Below, in pieces: positions 1-7,154 of a DNA stretch of 11,859 bases. Position numbers and translations under genes: made by a program. The notes below the pieces were generated by a model. It saw only the letters and a program-made list of their open reading frames with translations, did no database searches and was not told the DNA's origin. The first letter of the stretch is position 1, and every line of letters begins with the position of its first letter. Origin of the DNA: Physocladia obscura (Eukaryota; Chytridiomycota; Chytridiomycetes; Chytridiales; Chytriomycetaceae); NCBI GenBank assembly GCA_027596945.1, contig JADGJH010001114.1, positions 1 through 11,859 on the forward strand. Reading direction: 5' to 3'.

Positions 1-2941
1 CAATAATACTTACTCTGTAGGTCACCTCATCATATCCATCAGAATCAAACACAACCCTTGACTTTGCCTCTCCAGCATGTCGCAACAAAAACCAGGCAAG
101 TTCAACATCCCGTTCAAACAAATCAACAGGGAGCCAACCAGATTCCAATTTTTCCGCCACGAGACCAGGTGCAAACCGATAAATATTACTCAACTCTCTC
201 AAAGCAGCCGCAATCTTATTCCGCCGTTTTTCTTGTTCGCTTAAATTGGCATCCTTCATCATATTAATTTTCTTTTCTCGCGCCATAAACCCTGTCGGCC
301 CACGCGCATTCGGCTCCAAAACGACAACCTCTTTTTCTTCAAACGTGGCACGATATAGTTTGAGCAACTGCAGAAAGGCGTCCGCGTCTGTTACTCCTTT
401 CATGCATCTCCGTCGCCGTTTTTTTTCTTCTTTGCGATCTTCTACAGCTGGCGCATCCGCGAGTCGCTCGTCGACAACAAGATCATATGCCCATCCGAGA
501 ACCCGCCGGTATTGCAGAATTTTCGCATTGATGACTTCGGGTGCTTCTTGCCCGGGTACTAGAGTTGCATTGACTGCGGTCTCCGCGTCAAATCCAAACA
601 TGTCCCCGTAAGTTGTTTTGCCGGTCCACATTAATAGCTCTAATGCGTCGCTAAGTTTTGTGGACGGTTTGTTTTCAGTTTGGTTGATGATATCAGGATT
701 CTCAAGGGCAATCAGCGAAGTGAGATGACGAGGGATATGGGCGCCTTGAGAAATCAAAGTTTGAGCGACTGTTGGTGTCAGAAGATGAGGAAAGTTTTTG
801 TAAGTATTATAAAGAGCAAGGTAATGTGTGGATCTGGATAAAGCCATCAGAAAAATTGAACAATTACAACATATATATATATATATATATATTACCGTCT
901 GAGAAGCCATGAAGATATGACAGATGGATCTAGGATTAGCTTATGCAACGCTTTGCAAAGACTTGCTAGGAATATTATGTCTTTCTCGTCGGATAATAGA
1001 AAGAGAACCGATATCCAAGTATGAGCATCCAAAATTGGCAACACAAAATTTGATTGACTTTTGCTTGTTTCACGATTGTCTCCGCTTGTTTCATGTTTGT
1101 AATTCCTATCTTGGCCTACGGCAGATTCACGCAAATTATTATCAGGCATGAGCGAAATCTCGACAGGCTTGATTTCAACAACACCGGCAACCGTTTCGGA
1201 ATCTGGGACGAATTGATCTTTGTTACTTTTATTAAGGGCACTAATGGAACTTGTCTCAGAATCAACTTGATCTATTGAGGAACTTTCCAAGGCCGCACTT
1301 GCTTCGATAATGGCAGGAATGGCATTAGTCTCGACTCGAACATTGTGCCCTTTTTTCGCCGAATCCGATTGTTTATCATTGCTATCGTCTTTACCATCTT
1401 CTTTTCCGTTGCCATCCGAAGACAATTCGCTGCCAGATGACAATGATTTGGCGTCACTATGAGGTTTTTCTGTGAGAATTTTCGCGTTTGTCTGATTACG
1501 GTCATCATCTTTATCAGTATCATTATCATCTTTATCAGTACCATCTTCGTCTTCATCGCTGTTATCTGAGTCTTCATCTGAGTCATAACTGATATAATCT
1601 TCATCGTTTTCATCAGAGTCTTCTGAATTGAGTCCAATTTGCACAACAATCTGTGCCGTATCAGCAGCCAGTATAGCCTCTTTCAATTGTTCATCGTTCG
1701 CTTGTTGTACAGTAACTGTGGCAAGATCGACACTTGAAAGGCGGGAGCCCAGCTGTAACGTTGAGACTTGTGAGTCGTACGCTTTTCGGGAATTTGTTGA
1801 AACTGTGTCTGGGTCATCAGAATCGGCGAATATTGCCGCATGTAAAGAGGGTACTTTTAATAATGAGGTGTTTGTAGCGCTTTCAAGTTGGGTGGATGCT
1901 GATGCAGGCGTTGTAGGAGTTGCAGCCTTTAAAATATCTGCAGATGTAGAAACAGATGCCCACTCAGCAGTTGGATCCAAGGTATCTTCAAGAAAGACTG
2001 ATGTATTCAGAGAAAGAGTCGTTTGATGCTTCGAATTATTTTCTTGTTTGCCAGGGAGAGTAGAATGAGTGACTTTGATAGAATCGATATGAGCGCTGTC
2101 ATCATTACTGTTGCTGTCACTGGTATCCAAATCCGAATTTGAGCTTGTATCTGAAACAGAACCAACGTCAACGCCAGAATTTATACTCGACTGAGTATCA
2201 GTATCAAAACTGTCGTCGTCTTCGCTTGTTGTGTTGCTGTTGTTTTTGTTGTTTTCCAAATTTTTAGCATCAACAGAAGATTCGGCGATAGCGGAAAATT
2301 TGACATTGACATCCACAATTGGTGAAACATTCGGAGCCACAGCTACAGGCTCATCTAGTTCAATCTCGAATTCCGACTCTGTCTCCGTTTCACATTTAGA
2401 TTCAGAATCAGATTCAACAATGGTTGGTACTGCCGCTGTGTCAGGGAAGGCAGAATCAGGATCTGAATCCGAATCCGAATCCGAATTGGAATCTGAATCT
2501 GAATACGAGACAGAAGATGAATTTGAGGCGGAGTCGGAGTTAGAGTCGTCAGAGTCGGAGTCAGAGTCAGAGCCAGAGGATGTGTCTGCGATGCTTGTTT
2601 CAGGATAACTGTGTGTTACAGAACAAGGGCACAACAAGCATACCGGTATTGTCCGAGGCATTTGCTCTGACACTGGCAATACGCGCTGCAGCTAAAGCTG
2701 CGCTCTCGGCCTCGGCGTCTGCTTTTGCTTTTGCTCTTGCGACTTCAGCCTCTTCTTCGGCTTTGGCTTTTGCTTCGGCTTCGGCCTTTGCTCTGGCCGC
2801 CGCTGCCGCCGCTTCGGCTTCGATTCGTGCGGTTTCTGCTTCAGCCTCTGCTCGGGCTCTAGCTTCGGTTTCAGCTTTTTGTGCTTCGGCTTCGGCAATT
2901 CGTCTTGTCGCCGATGCCTTCTTGCTTTTTTTCGTGCCCAT
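1..2941 (-). CDS. Gene A: acidic Ser/Asp-rich protein with F-box-like segment (3' end beyond window)
   Basis: Exons read 2941-2644, 2585-896 and 833-14; a GTAAGT donor at 13-8 suggests another intron and further exons off the left edge. The spliced length to 14 is 2808 nt, 936 codons. Residues about 15-92 are an Ala/Glu/Lys/Arg-rich stretch expected to form one long charged helix. Residues 100-140 are a Ser-Asp repeat, and more acidic runs follow (for example DSDEDSDNSDEDED). Residues 615-663, starting LPILDAHTWISVLFLL and ending near WLLRR, fit the F-box pattern of an LP start, spaced leucines, a CK pair and a DPSV...W end. The last 270 residues are ordered-looking, carry KKRRRR at about 800-805 (possible nuclear signal), and match no family I recognise. 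F-box proteins usually bind Skp1 in SCF ubiquitin ligases; that role here is inference. The start is the first ATG of the frame (MGTKKSKK). The stop of gene B lies only 49 bp upstream. Confidence 0.72.
834..895 (-). other. Intron 2 of gene A, containing an (AT)11 tract
   Basis: The donor is CG|GTAATA at 895 and the acceptor is ATCCAG ending at 834; length is 62 bp. A CTGAT branch-like site lies shortly before the acceptor. Splicing joins codon CG|A (Arg 663) and continues ...WLLRR-STHYLALYN... in frame. Without it, the upstream exon reads into TAA at 894-892 and the downstream frame would have to start at an ATG (847) that lies inside the intron. Confidence 0.75.
871..892. repeat. (AT)11 dinucleotide repeat
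   Basis: Eleven perfect AT units, directly next to the 5' donor region of intron 2 of gene A. Confidence 0.95.
2456..2585 (-). repeat. Degenerate hexanucleotide repeat encoding Ser-Asp
   Basis: TC/AG-rich hexamers (TCNGAN type on the coding strand) encode alternating Ser-Asp and Ser-Asn at the start of exon 2 of gene A. The units vary at wobble positions, so the pattern looks old or selected at protein level rather than freshly expanded. The opposite strand is open too, a side effect of the repeat. Confidence 0.85.
2586..2643 (-). other. Intron 1 of gene A
   Basis: The donor is ACCG|GTATGC at 2643 and the acceptor is CATCGCAG ending at 2586 (58 bp), with CTGAAAC as a possible branch site. 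It joins the Ala/Glu/Lys helix exon to the Ser-Asp repeat exon, giving ...ASDNT-D-TSSGSDSD. The nearer CACAG acceptor would shift the frame. Confidence 0.75.
2702..2900 (-). repeat. Degenerate repeat encoding an Ala/Glu/Lys/Arg helix
   Basis: GCN-GAR-GCN-AAR type codons in exon 1 of gene A give runs such as AEAEAKAKAEEEAEVARAK. The composition is like a TolA-type or single-alpha-helix segment: no proline or glycine, and dense i/i+4 charge pairs. Confidence 0.8.
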
Positions 2942-2990
2942 CTCGAAAAAGTAAAAATAAAAAAAAAATTTTGCAATTGTAAAAGGTTCG
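2942..2990 (-). promoter_or_regulatory. 49-bp gap between genes B and A with T-tracts
   Basis: Between the TAA of gene B (2993-2991) and the ATG of gene A. Read on the minus strand it holds a run of ten T, then shorter T runs, ending TTTTTCGAG directly before the ATG. It is too short for a separate terminator plus a full promoter, so the promoter of gene A must overlap gene B. The boundaries are seen; the promoter role is inferred. Confidence 0.4.
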
Positions 2991-4991
2991 TTATGTATCC
3001 AGTTCCATCACACCCTCAAAATGAACGGTTTCTTCCCTCCTGTTTGTGTCATTGTCGCCACTGCTTCCTCGTAACAACTGTGTGAGAGTAGAAACATGAA
3101 CAATGGGATCTTGGTAAAGCACCAATTTTGAATTATGACTAAAAAGAAGAGAAAAGAAAGTTATCAACAAGAAAGTACAAAAAAAAGAGCAACAGCAGCA
3201 GCAAAAACAGTAGCTGGAACGAACAAACCTGTTTGGAAAAGAATCAGTTGAAATTGAAAATGGTTTGAAAAAATTTGATCGAAATGTCAACAGTGCTTTT
3301 TCAGATTCTAGATTCGAGCGACGGCCAAAACGAAATGCAATATTGTTTTCGGGCGCACTGTGAAAATTACCCCCAGCTTCATACTTAATACAAGGATCTT
3401 CACCTTCATTACTTCTACTGCCACCATCAATCATTGTTGTTCCTGATTTCATCCTGACGGTTAGGCTGTTATAATTACTTCCTATAATACCACCACTTCC
3501 ATTACTGCTTGAAATAATACTAACTGTTGAGTTAGTTCGTTTTTTCTGAATTCCACCGTTACCAACATGTTTTGCCAGAGCATTGTCCATTCCTACACTG
3601 CCAAAAATGATTTTACCGCAATTTTTTCGCCGGTAATGGTGATGGTATGGTTTTCCGACACTCGCTGGTCCTCCACAATACCCATTTTGGCTGTTTGATG
3701 AAACGATAATAACAGCAGAGCTAGCCTTTCCAGCATTCTTTTCATCAATACCATCATCATTGTCATCATCTGCGTAATATTCGTCATCAAAAGAAACAGC
3801 AATAGGTGCCAAGCTTCTTGTGCTGCTTTTGCGTTCTTCTTTCTCACTTTGAAAGTTTGTTTTCATTTTTCCCATCTTCCTTCGTCGGAAGTTTCTCGCC
3901 ATGTTACGGCCGTTGTTGCCATAGTCATCATCATCATCGCCATCGCCGTAATATTCGTCATTCGGACCATGAATAAAACTAATTAGCCCATCATCATCGG
4001 AATCATGGTGTTTATTTGTGGCGCTGCTACTGCCACCACCACAGAATCCACCAAACATAGTCGCGCCAAAATCTCCATCCATTTCAAAAGAGATCCATTT
4101 ATCATTTTCCTCAAGCCGCGGTGGTGACATAGAAAGCAAATTCTGCCGTGGAGAGTTTTGAGTGCTGTTTTTGAATGTTGCGGCGGTGTCAGAATTTGCA
4201 CGTGAAGCGACGCGAGAGGATGCAGAATTGAAACGGCGGGGCGGCGACAGCGAAAAACTATACCCGGGGGTGAAAACTTTCGGTAAGTCGACAACAGCGG
4301 AATCAGTGGCTGCGGCAGCAGCGGCAACACGGGTGGGGCTGACGCTAAGCAGTGGGTGGTGTGCAATATGGAGTTCTGAGAGTGAAAAAGATGCAGCGGA
4401 TGTGCCTAGAGATGCGGGGCAAGCCGAAGCAGGCATCCGGGCGATACGTTTGGGTGGATGCATTATTGAAGTGGACAGATTCATTGCACGGATGGCGGCA
4501 CGCAGAGAAGCTGTGGAAGTTGCTGGTGGCGCCGAAGGTGACGATGTACGCAAAAACGCGGGAGGACTGAGAATACGAGCTTTGCGAGCAGCGCGGACGG
4601 TCCGGGCGCGAATGCGGATGCGCGAACGCGTTCGAGTTTGATTTGTGTTTGCTTCGTCCTCATCAAAAGGTGAATCTGAATCTGAATCTGCGTCCGAGTC
4701 TGAGAGGTGCTCTCCATCATTGCTGACGCGCGGTTTAGTGCCTGTAACACTTTTAATTCCACTTCTTGCCCGAACTGAAGAAAAATGCCGAAATCGAGAA
4801 GCTGGGGTTGGGGTTGGGACTGCACTAGAGTCGATTAGTGCCACCGTTGCACCAGGATCCGTTTGTTCTCTGAAGTGTTCTGTCGCTGTAGATAGCAGTG
4901 AAAGAGTATCTGAGATGGGCTCTGAGTCAATCGTAAGCTGCTCAAACAAGGCTTCAAACGGCCGTTTTCGGCTGGGGTTGGAATGGATCAT
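2991..4991 (-). CDS. Gene B: hypothetical low-complexity protein with S-P-x-R sites
   Basis: Two exons, 4991-3229 and 3138-2991, 1911 nt, 636 aa; not a family I recognise. The start is the first true ATG (MIHSNPSRKRPFEALF). Residues about 96-114 are acidic Ser-Asp, and about 119-139 are Arg-rich (TRTRSRIRIRARTVRAARK), a possible nuclear or nucleic-acid-binding signal. The middle holds SPTR and two SPPR sites that fit the full cyclin-dependent kinase consensus, plus several plain SP sites. Two acid-tyrosine motifs follow (DEYYGDGDDDDD and DDEYYADDDNDD), then Gly/Ser/Asn-rich stretches. No globular domain, signal peptide or membrane segment is evident in the spliced form. It is divergently arranged with the protease gene and followed 49 bp on by gene A in the same direction. 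The sequence suggests a phosphorylated, disordered, perhaps nuclear protein; function is unknown. Confidence 0.72.
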   Translation of the reverse strand: MIHSNPSRKRPFEALFEQLTIDSEPISDTLSLLSTATEHFREQTDPGATVALIDSSAVPTPTPASRFRHFSSVRARSGIKSVTGTKPRVSNDGEHLSDSDADSDSDSPFDEDEANTNQTRTRSRIRIRARTVRAARKARILSPPAFLRTSSPSAPPATSTASLRAAIRAMNLSTSIMHPPKRIARMPASACPASLGTSAASFSLSELHIAHHPLLSVSPTRVAAAAAATDSAVVDLPKVFTPGYSFSLSPPRRFNSASSRVASRANSDTAATFKNSTQNSPRQNLLSMSPPRLEENDKWISFEMDGDFGATMFGGFCGGGSSSATNKHHDSDDDGLISFIHGPNDEYYGDGDDDDDYGNNGRNMARNFRRRKMGKMKTNFQSEKEERKSSTRSLAPIAVSFDDEYYADDDNDDGIDEKNAGKASSAVIIVSSNSQNGYCGGPASVGKPYHHHYRRKNCGKIIFGSVGMDNALAKHVGNGGIQKKRTNSTVSIISSSNGSGGIIGSNYNSLTVRMKSGTTMIDGGSRSNEGEDPCIKYEAGGNFHSAPENNIAFRFGRRSNLESEKALLTFRSNFFKPFSISTDSFPNRFVRSSYCFCCCCCSFFCTFLLITFFSLLFSHNSKLVLYQDPIVHVSTLTQLLRGSSGDNDTNRREETVHFEGVMELDT
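3139..3228 (-). other. 90-bp intron near the 3' end of gene B, readable through
   Basis: The donor is AACAG|GTTTGT at 3228 and the acceptor is TTCTTTTTAG ending at 3139, after a pyrimidine-rich tract, with a GATAAC branch-like site. The length is a multiple of three and there is no stop in frame, so the unspliced RNA stays open. If read, it encodes a Cys/Phe/Leu-rich segment quite unlike the rest of the protein, which supports an intron. Confidence 0.75.
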
Positions 4992-5467
4992 TTTGCGTTT
5001 GAACAAAAAACAAAACAATCCCTTTTCCAACTTCCCCTTTCAACTGTTGAAAACACACATCCAAAATTTCAAGTCCAACAACCCCCAAGCATGTCTAATT
5101 TATTCGCAACTTTTATTCAGTTTTCAGAAGCTGTTTAAATATTATTGCATTTCAAACTGGAAAAACGGATGTTGTGAAAGTGCCACTAGATGGCTACACC
5201 CTTTCTGAACATCTGTCAATGCAGTTATACAGGAAAGACTGGTGGAGAAATTTTTTTGGCATGATTCAAAAAAGCCGCGTTAAGTACTTGAAATGATTTC
5301 AGTTGCTTAACGTAACAATCAGACAGTTTTTTCTCTTCCTTAAAATTTAAAGATGAAAGAAGAAACCGCCCAGTTTAATTTTAATCAAATTTGAAGTGAA
5401 AATTTTTAAGATAAAATGAAATTTTTGATTTAGTCTTGTTGCTTTTTTCCAATCAATATTTGCAAGG
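4992..5467. promoter_or_regulatory. Divergent intergenic region between gene B and the protease
   Basis: This 476-bp AT-rich stretch separates two genes transcribed away from each other and must hold both promoters. No convincing gene was seen: a frame open across 5031-5208 is a low-quality extension. It contains a 35-bp palindrome (5278-5312) and AT-rich TATA-like patches such as GATAAAATG near 5410, which I would not call with confidence. Confidence 0.6.
5278..5312. repeat. 35-bp imperfect palindrome (nested dyad)
   Basis: Outer arms CGTTAAG (5278-5284) and CTTAACG (5306-5312) and the inner palindrome TGAAATGATTTCA (5289-5301) share one centre at base 5295. Of the 17 base pairs, 14 match, and two of the three mismatches are G-T. 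It lies about 155 bp before the protease ATG and 285 bp before that of gene B. A dimeric transcription-factor site is a plausible use; a remnant of a small mobile element is the other option. Confidence 0.75.
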
Positions 5468-7135
5468 ATGGTTTTTAGAACGGCTTTGTTGGGAGTGGCA
5501 ACGATGATTGTGTTTGTGCAGGGTTTGGCACCAGGGTAAGGAGAAGAATTGTTGTTCAGGAACTCTTCATTAACCTGTAATCGGTTTGAAGAACAGTGCG
5601 ACTGAGTGCACGCGGACTAACAGGGGGGACATTCGAGGCGGTGCTTGAGGCGAAGGTTGCGCGACAGACGGCACGGTACGCATGGGTATCTGGCACAGAG
5701 GGCATAGAGGCGGGCCGACGTGACGCCAACACGATTGCGGTCACCAACGTTGGCGGCTCCGCGCTGTACACGGATGTGAAAATCGGCACGCCGGGCAAGG
5801 CGTTTTTTGTGGACGTGGACACGGGATCGTCGGTACTGTGGGTGCCCTCAGTGGCGTGCGTGGCAGCAGGTGCGTGCCCAGCGGCGTCGGACACGTACAG
5901 CATCACGGCGTCGTCAACGGGCGTGGTGGCGAACAACTCGGTTGTGTTTGAGGAGGACTACGGGACGGGCGCCGTGGTACAACTGACGACTCCCTTTGCC
6001 CTTTTGATGCATCATCCCTCTTGACTGTCAACATAACACAGCGCGGCTACCTGGTGCGGGATACCGTGGTGTGGGGTCCGCTCACTGCACAGCAGCAACT
6101 GGTCATGCTGGTCACGCAGATGGACACAACTATGTTCGACCAGATGTCTAGCATTGGTGGCGACGGCATCCTGGGCCTTGCCTACGATCGCGGCCAGGGC
6201 GCCACCGTTGGCTTCCAGGACGGCGATTCTGCCTCCCTTACTGCAAACCTGCTTGCTTCGAATGCTCTGCCAAACTCTTATTTTGCCCTGTGGTTCAATC
6301 AGTCCGCCGTCTTTTCGACAGCCAATCCCAACGACCCAAATGGCGGTGCCGTCTCTTTTGGCAGCACCGACCAGTCTCTCTACACTGGCCAGTTCACTTT
6401 TGTTCCCATTGTTCCTACTCCAATCCTCCTTGCAAACGGCTCCACGGACAATCTCAGCTACTACTGGACCGTTCCAATTTCTTCCTCTACTGTAGCTACT
6501 TCTAACGGCGCTTCTTTTTCCATTCCGACTGACACTCAAATTATTGTCGATTCTGGCACTACTCTGATTGCGGTCGACGATACTACTCTTTCTGCAATGA
6601 TTCAAATCATTGGTTCTGTCACACAGTTGGTGTTACAAAGCAGCTTGTATTATTTTGACTGTAATACTGTGCAGAAGTTACCTACATTCAATTTTTACCT
6701 CGGCTCAGGCAGTGGAACATTGTTTCCCATTACCTACAACTCATATGTCATTTCCGATGGTGTCAATTGTGCCTTAGGTTAGTTTTTTTTTTTTGTTCTC
6801 TCCTTTTTGTGTTCCGTTCTATGGATCACTTATACCAAACCAAAGGACTCATGGGATTGCCGCAAGGACAGCCAAGCAATTTGTGGATCTTTGGAGACAC
6901 ATTTTTGTATCAATATTATACCGTGTTTGATTTTGGAAATAAGCAAGTTGGATTTGCTCTTGCTACTGATGGAGCTGGGAGCGGTGTGCCATCAGGAACC
7001 TCGAGTTCAGCGACTGCTGGAGGAAATGGTCTTGGAACAGGAACAGCAACAGTCACTGTAACGACGACCAAAAGCTCTGCCGTACACTTCACAGTCTCAT
7101 TGGCTTTATTTCTCATTCTCATTCTTGGAAATTGA
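5468..7135 (+). CDS. GPI-anchored aspartic protease, family A1 (yapsin-like)
   Basis: A pepsin-type endopeptidase. Preferred model: exons 5468-5535, 5592-5976, 6042-6777 and 6846-7135, 1479 nt, 492 aa. Residues 1 to about 22 form a signal peptide ([21 protein letters not shown]). A propeptide follows, with a dibasic RR at 65-66 that could be the maturation site. The first catalytic Asp is in DTGSS (D99), the flap is DYGTG (Tyr146), and the second catalytic Asp is in VDSGTT (D321). DGILGLAYD, paired Cys 358 and 394, and [25 protein letters not shown] complete the fold. A Ser/Thr/Gly-rich stalk leads to a hydrophobic C-terminus ([15 protein letters not shown]), as in GPI-anchored yapsins, so it should sit on the plasma membrane or wall. 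The first splice is less sure: GTTTGG at 5523 with the CAG acceptor ending at 5596 also keeps frame. The next gene starts 19 bp after the stop. Confidence 0.9.
5536..5591 (+). other. Intron 1 of the protease (acceptor uncertain)
   Basis: The donor is CCAGG|GTAAGG. Frame-keeping acceptors are TTGAAG ending at 5591 (chosen, first AG after an ATTAAC branch-like site) and CTGAG ending at 5606. The better-looking CAG at 5596 keeps frame only with an alternative donor at 5523. The choice changes just a few residues after the signal peptide. Confidence 0.5.
5977..6041 (+). other. Intron 2 of the protease
   Basis: GTACAA donor and AACACAG acceptor, 65 bp, with TTGAC as a branch-like site. It joins the YGTGAV flap strand to [12 protein letters not shown], as expected for the A1 fold, and removes a stop at 6022-6024. 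Confidence 0.88.
6778..6845 (+). other. Intron 3 of the protease
   Basis: GTTAGT donor followed by a T-run, and a CCAAAG acceptor (68 bp). It joins ...VNCALG to [19 protein letters not shown] in frame. The acceptor is AAG rather than CAG or TAG. Confidence 0.85.
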
Positions 7136-7154
7136 AAAAAAAAAAAAATTCATC
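7136..7154 (+). promoter_or_regulatory. 19-bp gap with poly(A) between protease and GH31
   Basis: The TGA of the protease is followed by a run of 14 A (7135-7148) and then TTCATC before the ATG of the GH31 gene. It cannot contain a full terminator and promoter, so the transcripts probably overlap. Confidence 0.4.

Noticed and set aside
1..847. Separate gene starting at the ATG at 847 (minus strand)
   Set aside because: The ATG falls inside a frame-keeping intron of gene A, and the upstream gap would be only 44 bp of mostly (AT)n. Splicing explains the frame better.
892..2679. Independent 595-codon reading frame as a complete gene
   Set aside because: Its upstream end begins at a TTG, not an ATG, and reads through what fits intron 1. 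Joining to the exon at 2941-2644 gives a proper ATG start and a continuous protein.
1628..2954. Plus-strand open frames opposite gene A
   Set aside because: They mirror the Ser-Asp and Ala/Glu repeats of the coding strand and give low-complexity Ser/Glu or Ala/Ser products with no start context or motif.
2942..3000. Genes B and A as one spliced gene
   Set aside because: No good donor exists near the end of gene B; GTGTGA and GTGATG are weak, and the acceptor would be a GAG at the ATG. Kept as two genes, though transcript data could reopen it.
3200..3224. Cys-rich hydrophobic stretch in gene B as a true transmembrane domain
   Set aside because: It is the direct reading of an intron with good branch, tract and TTAG acceptor; listed only as a possible retained-intron isoform.
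4162..5208. Plus-strand open frames opposite and beyond gene B
   Set aside because: No family motif, and they overlap a longer minus-strand frame with a coherent start, intron and stop.
5340..5440. Short AT-rich inverted repeats such as TTAAAATTTAA
   Set aside because: Expected by chance in such AT-rich DNA; unlike the 5278-5312 palindrome they are short and not nested.
6012..6605. Minus-strand frame opposite the protease
   Set aside because: Lies fully over the catalytic exon of a well-supported enzyme and shows no recognisable motif.
7136..7154. Protease and GH31 as one fused protein
   Set aside because: The protease ends in a typical GPI-anchor tail and a stop, and the GH31 N-terminus starts at an ATG with its own exon.
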